DNA of 64,000 nucleotides from Candidatus Nanoarchaeia archaeon (GTDB taxonomy: Archaea > Nanobdellota > Nanobdellia > Woesearchaeales > WJIZ01). Position numbers and translations under genes: made by a program. The DNA lies in contig JANQND010000002.1 in NCBI GenBank assembly GCA_028279765.1, positions 83,913 to 147,912 of the forward strand, given 5' to 3'. Of this stretch, positions 7,586-16,056 are shown one piece after another; positions within the stretch are counted from its first letter, which is position 1, and every line of letters begins with the position of its first letter. The notes beneath the pieces are model-generated. The model was not told where the DNA came from, did no database searches, and worked only from the letters and a program-made list of their open reading frames with translations.

Positions 7586-8569
7586 ATGAATAAAAAGGAT
7601 CAAGAGCTTCTCTATGAATTAGATCAAGATTGCAGGAGGTCTCTGCATCAGCTATCCAAAAAAGTTCATCTCTCAGAGCAAGTTATTAATTATAGGATCA
7701 AGAAATTTCATGAGAAAAAGATCGTTTCTAACTATTTCACGGTAATTGATATTGCTAAAATAGGATACACGAGCTATCGTGTTATGATTCAATTGTCAAA
7801 TTCTACTACCAAAACAACGGAGCAGTTTGTTGAACATCTAAAGAAGCATCCTAATATCCTCTGGGTAGCATCTTGTGGTGGGAGATACGACTTCGTCATA
7901 AACATGATGGCTAAGAATATTAGGCATTTCAACACTCTCTTCAATACCCTTCGTTCACAATTTTCAAGACAAATCCAAAATTATACTGTCCTTACAACTA
8001 TTGAGGTTTTGCATCTTGGAAGAGAGTATCTCAAAGGAAAAGTGTCCAAAACAAAAAGAAGAGTGCAAGCATTTGGACAGGAGAGTGAGATAATTTCATT
8101 AGATAAAATTGATTATTCTATCTTGAATGAAATTTCAGAGCAAGCAAGAAAACAGCTGATAGAAATAAGCCAGAAATTAAAGGTAAGCGCCAATACGGTG
8201 ACAAACCGGATCCGTTCAATGAGAAAGAAAGGGATTATTCAGGGCTTCAAACCCCTTCTCCATCTAGAAAATATTGGAATCAACGTCAATAAAATACTCA
8301 TCAAATTGCATAATGTGACCTTGGAAAAAGAAAAGAACATGTATGAATATGCCATCAATCAGCCAAATGTTACATTTATTGTGAGAGTAGTAGGTCAGTG
8401 GGACCTAGAGTTAGAGGTTGAAACAAAAACAAGAAAGGAGTTTCAGGCAATACTTATGAATATAAGAGATCAGTTTTCAGACATTGTCAAAGAAATCGAA
8501 ACCATTCCTATCTATCAGGATTATCGGTATAACTACTTCCCTAAGGACTTTCTAAAAAAATTCCCCTAA
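7586..8569 (+). CDS. Tandem Lrp/AsnC regulator (HTH-RAM-HTH-RAM)
   Basis: A 327-residue regulator formed by two Lrp-like halves. Residues 1-145 hold a helix-turn-helix (LYELDQDCRRSLHQLSKK, VINYRIKKF) and a RAM-type sensor domain. Residues 165-315 repeat this with ILNEISEQARKQLIEISQK and TVTNRIRSMRKKGIIQGF, followed by a second RAM domain. A normal Lrp is about 150 aa and dimerises; this fusion is a covalent dimer. RAM domains commonly bind amino acids. The gene is divergent from the LivK-like receptor gene, so amino-acid-responsive control of that gene is a reasonable inference. Its 3' end overlaps the convergent FEN1 gene by 18 nt. Confidence 0.88.
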   Translation: MNKKDQELLYELDQDCRRSLHQLSKKVHLSEQVINYRIKKFHEKKIVSNYFTVIDIAKIGYTSYRVMIQLSNSTTKTTEQFVEHLKKHPNILWVASCGGRYDFVINMMAKNIRHFNTLFNTLRSQFSRQIQNYTVLTTIEVLHLGREYLKGKVSKTKRRVQAFGQESEIISLDKIDYSILNEISEQARKQLIEISQKLKVSANTVTNRIRSMRKKGIIQGFKPLLHLENIGINVNKILIKLHNVTLEKEKNMYEYAINQPNVTFIVRVVGQWDLELEVETKTRKEFQAILMNIRDQFSDIVKEIETIPIYQDYRYNYFPKDFLKKFP

Positions 8570-9586
8570 CCCTTTCTGTGTCTGCTTCTCTTTCTCTTCA
8601 GATAGTTTATCTAAGGCAGAGTTAATCCGTTGTTCAGAAAACTCATGCTTTTCAACCATAATCTCATAGACTTTGTCACGATTAACCGGTTTCCATTCCA
8701 GTTCGTAATCATCCGTAACCGGCATCTTCTTGAACAAGTAGAACACTTCAGTCCAGGGAACAGAAAAGAAATCTGACCATTTGACTTCAGCGAATAGTCC
8801 TTCAAAATCATCCTTATATTTCGCAAGGAGCTTCAAAGCATTCTTGGGTCCTATCCCCTTGATCCCTCCATAATTAAAATCTGTCCCAACCAGCATACTC
8901 AAAACGATCAGTTGATCCTGGTCCAAACTAAGGTTATTCAGGGTATAACTGAGGTTTACCATCTCTGGTTTGATAGTCTCAAATGCAAGCTTATTTGCTT
9001 TTTTTCTCTTTCCCGCAATCGACAAATTTCGCAGAAGACGGGGTGATCCAAACAACAAACAATCCGCATCCTGAGACGCAACCGCGTATGCTTTTCCCGT
9101 TCTTACCATGTGGGCAGCCTGAGCCTCTCCCTCAGAGGGAGCCTCAATAATAGGAAGGCCCATTGCTGAAATGAGTACCTTCGCCTCTTCAATCATATCA
9201 GAAGTAAGCTTTGTGGTTCGCGAAGCATATTTCTTCATTGCTTCAAGATCTTCTGCAGCTTTTGCGTCCTCATATTTTTGTGCTGCTGCTTCTTTGAGCA
9301 TAGTGCGGCGCTTTACTTCCTGTAGTTTCAGTTCTGGTGGCTTTCCGTCGAACACATAAACCAACCTCAGTCCCTGCTGCATGAATCGGGCATTGCGGGA
9401 AAACAGTCCGGAAAGATGAGAAGTAACACTCCCTTTTGAGTCCATAAGAAGGCTGCCGTCTCGCTGCCGTATAGTTGTTAAAAATTGATAGAGAAACAAA
9501 TGCGCATCTACGGCAATAATTTTATCTCTAAGATCAGCACTGTCTATCTCTTTTGAAACCAATAATTCAGATATGTGAACACCCAT
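8552..9586 (-). CDS. fen: Flap endonuclease FEN1
   Basis: A structure-specific nuclease that removes 5' flaps during Okazaki-fragment maturation and repair. The 344 residues show the N-region (VDAHLFLYQFL, VFDGKPPELK), the I-region acidic cluster EAPSEGEAQAA followed by ASQDADCLLFG, and the VGTDFNYGGIKGIGPKNALKL helix-hairpin region. The last eight residues, QKGLGEFF (337-344), are a classic PCNA-interacting peptide. Length is normal for archaeal FEN1. It is followed on the same strand by nothing, and preceded 16 nt upstream by the nuclease-like protein gene, so the two probably form one operon. This is one of many replication genes in the window. Confidence 0.96.
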   Translation of the reverse strand: MGVHISELLVSKEIDSADLRDKIIAVDAHLFLYQFLTTIRQRDGSLLMDSKGSVTSHLSGLFSRNARFMQQGLRLVYVFDGKPPELKLQEVKRRTMLKEAAAQKYEDAKAAEDLEAMKKYASRTTKLTSDMIEEAKVLISAMGLPIIEAPSEGEAQAAHMVRTGKAYAVASQDADCLLFGSPRLLRNLSIAGKRKKANKLAFETIKPEMVNLSYTLNNLSLDQDQLIVLSMLVGTDFNYGGIKGIGPKNALKLLAKYKDDFEGLFAEVKWSDFFSVPWTEVFYLFKKMPVTDDYELEWKPVNRDKVYEIMVEKHEFSEQRINSALDKLSEEKEKQTQKGLGEFF

Positions 9587-9602
9587 CTTCTATCATCAAC
9601 TC

Positions 9603-10490
9603 TCAAAGTGTGGAAAATTTCATTCCTTTAAAATCTGTTTGCATCATCTCCTCTGCTTTCTTGGTAAGTGATCCTTTGGATAAGAACAACACAGGCAATC
9701 TTCGTGATTGCGCCTGAATAAATGCAGAGCTCAAATCCCCGTCATTCACTTTCTTTTTTGATTTTGCTTTCACAAAATAATGGAGGTTTCCGACAGGGCT
9801 GGGCACCTCTACGACAAATTCTGCTTCCGTTTTACGGATAATTTTCTCTTCTATAGCCCGGATCTTATTCTTTTCAAAATAAGAAAGCAGCTCATCGTAG
9901 AAACTGCCTGGTTCCCGGAGAATTTGTTTTTTCTCGTTTTGTGGTTTTGAAGGTTTTGGTTCAGCTGGCAAGTGTTTTTGGGTTTCTTTTTTTTTCTGTT
10001 CGGAAGCTGGAGGCTTGACCGTTTCTTTTTCTTTTGGCTTTTGTTCTTCTTTAACACCAAGCATTTTTCTGACAATTGCAGAAGCCTCATCGGAAGAAAG
10101 TTGGTACCATTTCCAGAAAAGCTCTGGTTTGCCGTTCAGTTTCACCTGAAAAGGAGACGCAAAATCTTTCACGGTTCGAATAGCCGCCCGAAAGACAGGG
10201 ACAAGGGAGCTATCCCGAATAACTTTTTTTCCTAAAAGCAGATCATAGATCTTTTTCTCCTTCTCTCCTAGATTCTCTGCAAATTTTTGAAGTTGATCTT
10301 CCTGGCCTGCGAGATAATACAGTGGAGATCCTCCTCCTACTTTCAGGTGAGAGATCTTTATTTTACCGTGTTCTTTAAGCTCTGAGAGATGCGCAGAGGC
10401 AAACAGGCTATCTATCCCCATCTCCTTGGCAATCGCTGTGGGAAGGGAGGGGCCCTTAGTACGAATAAATTGAAGAATGCGATCTTTCAT
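9603..10490 (-). CDS. Winged-helix protein with degenerate PD-(D/E)xK-like C-terminal domain
   Basis: A 295-residue protein of unknown function. The N-terminal 70 residues look like a winged helix (PTAIAKEMGI, SAHLSELKEHGKIKI). The middle (about 155-195) is a Lys/Glu/Pro-rich linker. The C-terminal 95 residues resemble the restriction-endonuclease fold, with YFVKAKSKK where active enzymes have an E-x-K strand, followed by ALPVLFLSKG-like strand PVLFLSKGSLTKKAEE. The catalytic acid seems to be lysine, so it is probably a binding rather than cutting domain. I start at the ATG at 10490 because TATA sequence AGTATATAAATATTC lies about 25 nt before it. It is in an operon with FEN1, which suggests a role in DNA repair or replication. 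Confidence 0.65.
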   Translation of the reverse strand: MKDRILQFIRTKGPSLPTAIAKEMGIDSLFASAHLSELKEHGKIKISHLKVGGGSPLYYLAGQEDQLQKFAENLGEKEKKIYDLLLGKKVIRDSSLVPVFRAAIRTVKDFASPFQVKLNGKPELFWKWYQLSSDEASAIVRKMLGVKEEQKPKEKETVKPPASEQKKKETQKHLPAEPKPSKPQNEKKQILREPGSFYDELLSYFEKNKIRAIEEKIIRKTEAEFVVEVPSPVGNLHYFVKAKSKKKVNDGDLSSAFIQAQSRRLPVLFLSKGSLTKKAEEMMQTDFKGMKFSTL

Positions 10491-10554
10491 ATCGATTGTC
10501 AATTAACGCCCGAATATTTATATACTTTATGTACCGAAAGGAAGGAAAGAAAAG

Positions 10555-11124
10555 CTAAGGCCGTGTCCAGCGAATTTCCCAGTAGGTGACATCATTCTCT
10601 TCATCAACACAGCCTATCAATAAGCGTTTCTTCGTAGAATGCGCTACTCTGTTCTTTGCAGAGAACTCATACCAGGTAAGCGAAGAAGTCTCATGAACAG
10701 GAAACACAACCCACTTAGCATGGTCTTCACCGGGTTTGACACCGCGATCATACACACGAAAATCAGCGCCGAATTTCATGGCTGTCTTCACAATGTACCC
10801 GCGGTTGCGAAGGTCCTTGAACACATTATATCGGATCCAGAAGTTAGGCTCCAAAGACCGCGCTTTTTTAAGAAAGCGCTCTACATCAAAAGGGGTATTG
10901 CGGCCATCCAGAAGAACAATCCGTCCCTTTTCAAGAAGGTACAATGCCTCAATAAGGGACAATTGGACTTTAGAATCATCAAGAACAGCGCCAAATCTAC
11001 TTTGGTTATACAATTCACGTGCCTCATTAGAGTTCTCCGTAACAACTCTCTCTTTTGCAAAGAGCGCAGTAACGGAGGCCTTTTCTTTTACTGATTTCTT
11101 TGCTGCTTTCTTCTTCTTTGCCAT
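10555..11124 (-). CDS. endA: tRNA-splicing endonuclease EndA
   Basis: Cuts introns from precursor tRNAs at bulge-helix-bulge sites. The 189-residue length matches the homotetrameric alpha4 enzyme class. The N-terminal domain ends with LIEALYLLEKGRI. The catalytic domain shows the triad tyrosine Y125 (FRVYDRG), histidine H135 (EDHAKWVV) and lysine K165 or K166 (HSTKKRLLIG). The N-terminal 20 residues are a Lys/Ala-rich extension. The gene is divergent from RNase Z, the tRNA 3'-end nuclease, so the gap drives two tRNA-maturation genes. Its promoter appears to be the TTTTTAAAG element near 11146-11155, giving a leaderless mRNA. Confidence 0.94.
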   Translation of the reverse strand: MAKKKKAAKKSVKEKASVTALFAKERVVTENSNEARELYNQSRFGAVLDDSKVQLSLIEALYLLEKGRIVLLDGRNTPFDVERFLKKARSLEPNFWIRYNVFKDLRNRGYIVKTAMKFGADFRVYDRGVKPGEDHAKWVVFPVHETSSLTWYEFSAKNRVAHSTKKRLLIGCVDEENDVTYWEIRWTRP

Positions 11125-11193
11125 AAACAGCCAAACTCCCCGAGGCTTTAAAAACCTTCCTTTCCCTATTTATTTTCTATATTGCTAAAAAGT

Positions 11194-11208
11194 AAATTTA
11201 TATATCAC
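11194..11208 (+). promoter_or_regulatory. TATA box of RNase Z
   Basis: AAATTTATATATCAC lies 19-33 nt before the ATG at 11227. Its position rules out the upstream in-frame start at 11182, which would lie before the promoter. Confidence 0.6.
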
Positions 11209-11226
11209 TCTTTCACTTCACTGCTC

Positions 11227-12120
11227 ATGATAGAACTTACTTTTCTGGGGACCTCATCAATGGTGCCAACTAAAGAGAGAAATCAAAGCGCACTTTTCAT
11301 GAGTTACGAGACTCATGGGATTCTCGTAGACTGCGGAGAAGGGACCCAGCGCCAGCTCAAGCATGCAAATATCTCTTTGACAAGAATCAACAAAATCCTT
11401 ATCACGCATTGGCATAGCGACCATGTGCTAGGCCTGCCTGGACTCATTCAAAGTCTGGCAGCATCAGAATACGGAAAGACCTTGGAAATCTACGGGCCAA
11501 AAAACACGAAAAAGCAGTTCGAGCACCTTTTTCAGGCATTCGTGTTTGACCGTCAGATTGATCTCAAAATAACCGAAATAGATGAAGGGATGTTTTTTGA
11601 AAACAAGGAATTCGGTCTGCATGCCTATCCATTGAAACATGGTATTGAAACGTTCGGCTATGTCTTCCAGGAAAAAGACAAGCGCAGAATCATTCTCTCT
11701 AAAGTAAAAACGAAAGGAATACCTGAAGGACCATTGTTAGGAAAGCTGCAGGAAGGAAAAAATATAACATACAAAGGAAAAAAAGTATTGGCAAAAGACG
11801 TAACCAGAGTAATAAAAGGGAAAAAGATCGGAATAATCTCAGATACCCTTCCCTGCAATAACTGTAACAAAATAGCAAAAGATGCTGATCTCTTAGTTTG
11901 CGAATCTACCTATTCTTCAAAACTCAAAGAAAAAAGCGAAAAGTACAATCACATGACCGCAAAAGATGCGGCATTAATAGCAAATAACGCAGGCGCAAAG
12001 AAACTTGTTCTCACACATTTCAGTGCCCGCTATAAGTCCGTTCTCGAACTCAGCGATGATGCAGAAGATTATTTCCCAAATGCAGTGTGTGCATTCGATT
12101 TGATGAAGATTAAGGTGTAA
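11227..12120 (+). CDS. rnz: Ribonuclease Z (tRNA 3' endonuclease)
   Basis: Removes the 3' trailer of precursor tRNAs. The 297-residue metallo-beta-lactamase protein begins MIELTFLGTSSMVPT, a standard RNase Z N-terminus. The metal motif HWHSDH is at residues 61-66 (H61, H63, D65, H66). Later ligands include the aspartate in ISDTLP, the histidine in the YNHMTAKDA region, and LTHFSARY. The exosite arm region carries the CNNCNK pair of cysteines. I chose the ATG at 11227 because a TATA box sits between it and the earlier in-frame codon. EndA is divergently transcribed, so both ends of tRNA processing share one intergenic region. Confidence 0.94.
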   Translation: MIELTFLGTSSMVPTKERNQSALFMSYETHGILVDCGEGTQRQLKHANISLTRINKILITHWHSDHVLGLPGLIQSLAASEYGKTLEIYGPKNTKKQFEHLFQAFVFDRQIDLKITEIDEGMFFENKEFGLHAYPLKHGIETFGYVFQEKDKRRIILSKVKTKGIPEGPLLGKLQEGKNITYKGKKVLAKDVTRVIKGKKIGIISDTLPCNNCNKIAKDADLLVCESTYSSKLKEKSEKYNHMTAKDAALIANNAGAKKLVLTHFSARYKSVLELSDDAEDYFPNAVCAFDLMKIKV

Positions 12121-12133
12121 CCAGTCGCAACAC

Positions 12134-12147
12134 AAATATTTATATAA
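12134..12147 (+). promoter_or_regulatory. TATA box of the antiporter gene
   Basis: CAAATATTTATATAA ends about 22 nt before the start at 12169, consistent with a leaderless transcript covering the antiporter and hjc. Confidence 0.5.
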
Positions 12148-12168
12148 CGTCTCGACCCAGTTCCTACT

Positions 12169-13374
12169 ATGGAATATCTCTCGCAATTAGCCTATATCTC
12201 TATTGTTCTGTTAATCGGGTCGCTTGCATCTGTCTTGGCATACCGGCTAAAAACCTCAGATATATTCCTTCTTTTGCTCACGGGAATGATAATGAGCAAT
12301 TTCGGGGTCCTTCATTTTGAAGAGTCTTTTATCGTTATGATTAGTATTCTTGCATTAATCTTTATCGTGTTTAATAGTTGCGTCAAGCTGAAAGTAAAAG
12401 AGCTCAAAAAATATTTCATGCCTGCAATGAAGCTCAATGTGATATATTTTATCCTGTGCACGATAGGAATTACGCTCGCAGCAGTATACATTTTTGACTT
12501 TGGGTACAGCACGCACGCACTGCTTCTTGGGCTGCTTGTTGCGGTTCTTGCGTATGGAAGCGATCCTAGTGTAGTTCTTTCTTTCTTTAAGGGCTCTAAA
12601 AATAAAATAATGGAAATAATAGAAATTGAATCTATCATAAACACGCCGATAACATTAATCCTCGCTTCTCTTATTCTTGCAGGGCTAAAAAGCAGTTTTG
12701 CTCCCACTTTCTATCATGTTGCAACCCCTCTCTTTTCCATCCTGCAGGTCAGTGGTGTTGCAATTGCCGTAGCATTCGTTTTTTCTGTTATCGTCATAAA
12801 AATTCTAAAGCAAAACTATTTTGGTGAAGCAACACATCTCTCTGTACTGACTTCTGCAATAATCGTCTATGTGGTGACCGAGTATCTTCAGGGGTCCGGG
12901 GTATTAGCCATTGCTGTTTTTGGGGTCATATTTGGAAACTCTCACATCTCGCATCTGATAGAAATAGAAAAATTCGAATCCATTTTCACTAATGGCATAA
13001 AAATTATTACGTTTATGATCCTGGGAACTATCGTTTTTATCAAGCCTGATCTAATACTAAAAGGAACCCTTCTCTTTCTGATCTATTTGGTCATCCGCTT
13101 TGTTTCCGTCTATCTTGCATTCTTAAAAGAAAAGCTATCTCTGGGAAAGCTGCTTTTCCTTACATTGAACGTGCCAAAAGGGATTGATGTTGCAGTGGTA
13201 GTAATTCTGAAAACGACGCTCCATAGCCATATCGAGGGAGTGGATATTGTTGCCAGTATCACTATCATGATGATTGTCTACAGTATCGCACTCTCCAGCA
13301 TTACCGCACAATTCTCAAAAGTATTTCTCAAGGATAGCCATAGAAAAAATGTCGCAAAAAGCAAAAGGAACTAA
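12169..13374 (+). CDS. Cation/proton antiporter (NhaP/CPA family)
   Basis: A 401-residue membrane transporter with about 12 hydrophobic segments, predicted to exchange Na+ or K+ for protons across the cytoplasmic membrane. The ion-binding signature GSDPSVVLSFFKG (near residue 127) followed by EIESIINTPITLIL matches the CPA1 pattern, where the Asp of SDP and the later Asn are functional. C-terminal helices include LFLTLNVPKGIDVAVVV. The protein ends in a short basic tail, with no regulatory RCK or CBS domain. Its last 26 nt overlap the hjc start, so the two are co-transcribed, though functions look unrelated. Confidence 0.88.
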   Translation: MEYLSQLAYISIVLLIGSLASVLAYRLKTSDIFLLLLTGMIMSNFGVLHFEESFIVMISILALIFIVFNSCVKLKVKELKKYFMPAMKLNVIYFILCTIGITLAAVYIFDFGYSTHALLLGLLVAVLAYGSDPSVVLSFFKGSKNKIMEIIEIESIINTPITLILASLILAGLKSSFAPTFYHVATPLFSILQVSGVAIAVAFVFSVIVIKILKQNYFGEATHLSVLTSAIIVYVVTEYLQGSGVLAIAVFGVIFGNSHISHLIEIEKFESIFTNGIKIITFMILGTIVFIKPDLILKGTLLFLIYLVIRFVSVYLAFLKEKLSLGKLLFLTLNVPKGIDVAVVVILKTTLHSHIEGVDIVASITIMMIVYSIALSSITAQFSKVFLKDSHRKNVAKSKRN

Positions 13375-13735
13375 TGCAGAGCGCCAGCTCATCCACAAAT
13401 TCTGGGCTCAGCGGTGGGCTGCAATCAGAACCGCCGGGTCAGGATCGCAAAAATATCCCTCTCCAGATATTCTGGCAGGAAATAACCTCAGAAAGCTTGC
13501 TATCGAGTGCAAAGTAACCAAGGATAAGTCAAAATATCTCCCAAAAAATGAGATTCATGCACTCAAGGAGTTCTCAGGTCTGTTCGGAGCAGAACCGTGG
13601 ATTGCTGTAAAATTCAACAATAAAGACTGGTATTTTATGAGCATTGAAGATTTAAAAGAAACAGAAAACAGCTATCTTGCCTCAGAGCAGATAGCAAAAA
13701 ATAAAGGGTTGCTATTTGAAGAAGTAATAAAGTGA
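13349..13735 (+). CDS. hjc: Holliday junction resolvase Hjc
   Basis: Cleaves four-way DNA junctions during recombination and replication-fork repair. The 128 residues keep the archaeal resolvase active site: E11 in GTNAERQLI, the SGSQKYPSPD loop with D40, and E53-x-K55 in AIECKVTKDKSKYL. This is the nuclease-fold E-x-K motif in intact form. I chose the ATG at 13349, which starts MSQKAKGTNAER; the longer in-frame start would add 25 residues encoded inside the antiporter gene and unlike the family. RadA and PolD in the same window supply partners for recombination. Confidence 0.93.
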   Translation: MSQKAKGTNAERQLIHKFWAQRWAAIRTAGSGSQKYPSPDILAGNNLRKLAIECKVTKDKSKYLPKNEIHALKEFSGLFGAEPWIAVKFNNKDWYFMSIEDLKETENSYLASEQIAKNKGLLFEEVIK

Positions 13736-13933
13736 TTACTTCCGTTTTCGCTTTGTCAGGGCCTTTTCAATTTTGATCTCTTCCTTGATCATTTTCTCAA
13801 CGACCCTTTCAATATGCATCTCGATGCGCGCAACCCGTCTCTCCATTGCTACAAGAACCCGTAGCGAATAAACAATAGCCGCCAGCGTACCGATGATAAT
13901 CGCAAGTACAATGTCCAATTGTGTTAATCCCAT
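13736..13933 (-). CDS. Small membrane-anchored coiled-coil protein
   Basis: A 65-residue protein with one N-terminal membrane helix (about residues 5-26) and a charged coiled-coil tail rich in Arg, Glu and Lys, ending KALTKRKRK. I chose the ATG at 13933 because AGAGGTG lies a few bases upstream; the alternative GTG at 13942 is inside that ribosome site. The gene abuts the hjc stop codon on the opposite strand. It has no recognisable family. Short single-helix coiled-coil proteins like this often act as membrane tethers, but nothing in the context fixes a role. Confidence 0.6.
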   Translation of the reverse strand: MGLTQLDIVLAIIIGTLAAIVYSLRVLVAMERRVARIEMHIERVVEKMIKEEIKIEKALTKRKRK

Positions 13934-14088
13934 GCTATACACCTCTAGTAACTTAACACTTCTTTTAAACTATTTAGCTATTTAAATCTTTGGGTGAAGA
14001 GGAGCACTATTTAGAGAGAATTTTTCTGGTTATGCTCTCTTAGCTGTATTGGCCAATCTTTATATGTTCTCCTTCATTCTTCTCCGTT

Positions 14089-14430
14089 ATGGGTCCATTT
14101 GAAATCTATCTCCAAAGGGACAAATACGATTGGTACTCCCAAGGGAAGACGTATGAGTTATGGCCATACAATGAAAAATTTTCTACAGACAACATCTTTA
14201 AAGGAAGGAGGTTAGTTATTCATAGAGGTCGAACTGGAACCTCATTGACAGGAGAAATAGGTGAAGTAGTTGTTGGTTCATTAGATGATGTTTTGGAGCA
14301 AGTTTCATTTAGCAGCATCGCACCAACAATTGATACCGTAGCCAACTTTAGAGAAGAGGTAAATCAATTATTTCGTAATATAAGCAAATACATAGCCTTC
14401 GAAGTAATTCTAAACCAGAAACAAACCTAA
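14089..14430 (+). CDS. Small protein, possibly ASCH-like (PUA fold)
   Basis: A 113-residue soluble protein. The segment QGKTYELWPYNEKF, a following strand with FKGRRLVIHRG, then the SLDDVLEQVSF helix and the final strand KYIAFEVIL recall ASCH-domain proteins, which bind or process modified nucleosides and RNA. The resemblance is by pattern only. A TATA box in ATCTTTATATG (about 14056-14066) places the transcript start just before the ATG, so the mRNA is likely leaderless. Its stop codon overlaps the convergent TrmB-like gene by 4 nt. Confidence 0.55.
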   Translation: MGPFEIYLQRDKYDWYSQGKTYELWPYNEKFSTDNIFKGRRLVIHRGRTGTSLTGEIGEVVVGSLDDVLEQVSFSSIAPTIDTVANFREEVNQLFRNISKYIAFEVILNQKQT

Positions 14431-15224
14431 TTCTTCTTCATCTTTTCCCATTTAGAAGAAAAAGCATCTTCAAATGCAGAAGCAAAGAATTCTGTATTAA
14501 CCCATACGCCAACATCATAGCTTGGGTGAACAATCTTATCATCCAAAAGCATGAAGGTCACTTCAGAGCCATCAATGATACAAAAGCGACCTCTAACAGA
14601 GGTATGCCGTACATCTGCATAGGCAGACAAAGAATCAACAGTGGATTGAATGTCAGATGTGATCTGGGTTGCTATGCGAACTGCCACATTCTTCTTGCTC
14701 AGTTTCTTCAGTACCGGCAATAAAAACTCAGCCTTTCGGACAAGCCCCTCTGGAGTAGTCAGCAGGGAAACGGTGTTCTCTGCCTTTCCAATTCGGGACT
14801 CGATATGATTGTGAAGATTATCCCTGCCGGTGATAGAGCCGCGAAGATGCGAAGGGTCAATAAGCTCAACTCCCTGTGAATACAATAAAGAAAGTTCCTC
14901 TAAGATATCACTTTGCTTCATGTCATCAATAGCTTTAAGCTGATGGTCTGTCTCGCTCATAACCTTCGTCTTAATGCGATCAATAACTTCCTCAGGGGAG
15001 ACCGCAAGATATTTGATAGGCTTTCCGAGCTTTCGCAGAATAAATCCTTTTTTCTCAAGGCTTTCCAGTACGTCATACGTTCTGGATCGAGGAACGCTCG
15101 CAATATCAGAGAGCTCGCCTGCCGTAGAGGATCCTCGGGAAAGAAGTGCGGTCCATAACTTAGATTCGTAAGTATTAAGTCCTAAATCACGAAGTTTTGT
15201 AATGAAAGATTTTTGTACAATCAT
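14427..15224 (-). CDS. TrmB-family transcriptional regulator
   Basis: A 265-residue regulator. Residues 1-75 are the TrmB winged helix (LGLNTYESKLWTALLSRG, SRTYDVLESLEKKGFI). A short coiled coil (about 80-115) follows, then a C-terminal domain with GRDNLHNHI and KLSKKNVAVRIA strands that resembles the phospholipase-D-like sensor half of some TrmB proteins. TrmB proteins commonly respond to sugars or other metabolites. It is divergent from TBP, so the shared 217-bp gap with its palindromes could be its target, although TBP autoregulation is equally possible. Confidence 0.85.
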   Translation of the reverse strand: MIVQKSFITKLRDLGLNTYESKLWTALLSRGSSTAGELSDIASVPRSRTYDVLESLEKKGFILRKLGKPIKYLAVSPEEVIDRIKTKVMSETDHQLKAIDDMKQSDILEELSLLYSQGVELIDPSHLRGSITGRDNLHNHIESRIGKAENTVSLLTTPEGLVRKAEFLLPVLKKLSKKNVAVRIATQITSDIQSTVDSLSAYADVRHTSVRGRFCIIDGSEVTFMLLDDKIVHPSYDVGVWVNTEFFASAFEDAFSSKWEKMKKN

Positions 15225-15351
15225 AGTATCACATAGTTGATGATAGAGGAGAAGAAGTAATCTTCATTTATAAAGGTTTTGATATTTGCTACTATTTAAT
15301 GATAAAAAAATCTCCATCGGAAATGAAGGGGATTTAGGAAGCACAATATAT

Positions 15352-15382
15352 CTATTTATAAATAGGAGTATTTAAATACTCC
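15352..15382. promoter_or_regulatory. Abutting perfect palindromes before TBP
   Basis: CTATTTATAAATAG (15352-15365, 14 bp) and GGAGTATTTAAATACTCC (15365-15382, 18 bp) are perfect palindromes that share one base. A further GTATTTATAAA follows at 15386-15396. Each contains TATA-like sequence readable on both strands. They lie in the gap between the TrmB-like gene and TBP, 60-90 bp before the TBP start. They may be operators, or promoters that TBP itself binds in both orientations. The rest of the 217-bp gap shows no gene. Confidence 0.6.
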
Positions 15383-15441
15383 CTCGTATTTATAAACAAA
15401 TTGGGGGTAGCTTTTAGAGATACCGTAAGGAGGTAATAACC

Positions 15442-15999
15442 ATGGCAAAGAAAAAAAGCAGTTCAAAAAGAGACATAAAGATCGTTAATATTGTTGTTTC
15501 TACGTCGCTTGAGCATGATATTCCGCTAGAAAAAATGGCTGCAACGCTCTCTAATACAGAGTATAATCCGGAGCAGTTTCCTGGATTAGTCATCAGGATC
15601 AAGGAGCCAAAAACCTCTGCATTGATTTTTAGTTCTGGAAAGGTTGTTAGCACTGGGGCAAGAACAATCAAAGAAGTAGAAGAATCAATGAAGAAGATCA
15701 TCAAGAGCCTTGAAAAAATCAACATCAAGATCAAAATCACTCCTGAACTCAATATTCAGAATATTGTTGCTTCCGGTTCCGTGGGGATGGTTCTCAACCT
15801 CAACACCTTAACCATGAAGCTTGAGAATACCGAATATGAGCCAGAACAATTTCCGGGATTAGTCTACAAGCTCAAAGAAGCAAAGGCAACGTTCCTGCTA
15901 TTCAGTAATGGGAAAATTGTCTGCACAGGAACGAAAAGCGAGGACGAAGTGTATCAGGCAGTTGATATGCTGGTAGCTAACCTAAAGAAATTAAAATAG
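15442..15999 (+). CDS. tbp: TATA-box-binding protein TBP
   Basis: Nucleates transcription initiation by binding and bending the TATA box together with TFB. The 185 residues contain the two imperfect direct repeats of the saddle: EYNPEQFPGLV with SGKVVSTGA in the first half, and EYEPEQFPGLV with NGKIVCTGT in the second. A lysine/serine-rich N-terminal stretch (KKKSSSKRD) precedes them, and there is no acidic C-terminal tail. A strong ribosome site AAGGAGG lies about 10 nt upstream, unlike most genes here, so this mRNA has a real leader. Palindromes in the leader region suggest special control. Confidence 0.97.
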   Translation: MAKKKSSSKRDIKIVNIVVSTSLEHDIPLEKMAATLSNTEYNPEQFPGLVIRIKEPKTSALIFSSGKVVSTGARTIKEVEESMKKIIKSLEKINIKIKITPELNIQNIVASGSVGMVLNLNTLTMKLENTEYEPEQFPGLVYKLKEAKATFLLFSNGKIVCTGTKSEDEVYQAVDMLVANLKKLK

Positions 16000-16056
16000 C
16001 AATAGTTACCTTTTTTACTTATGAGAAATTACTAAGCTAGAGGGCACTCTCTTACC

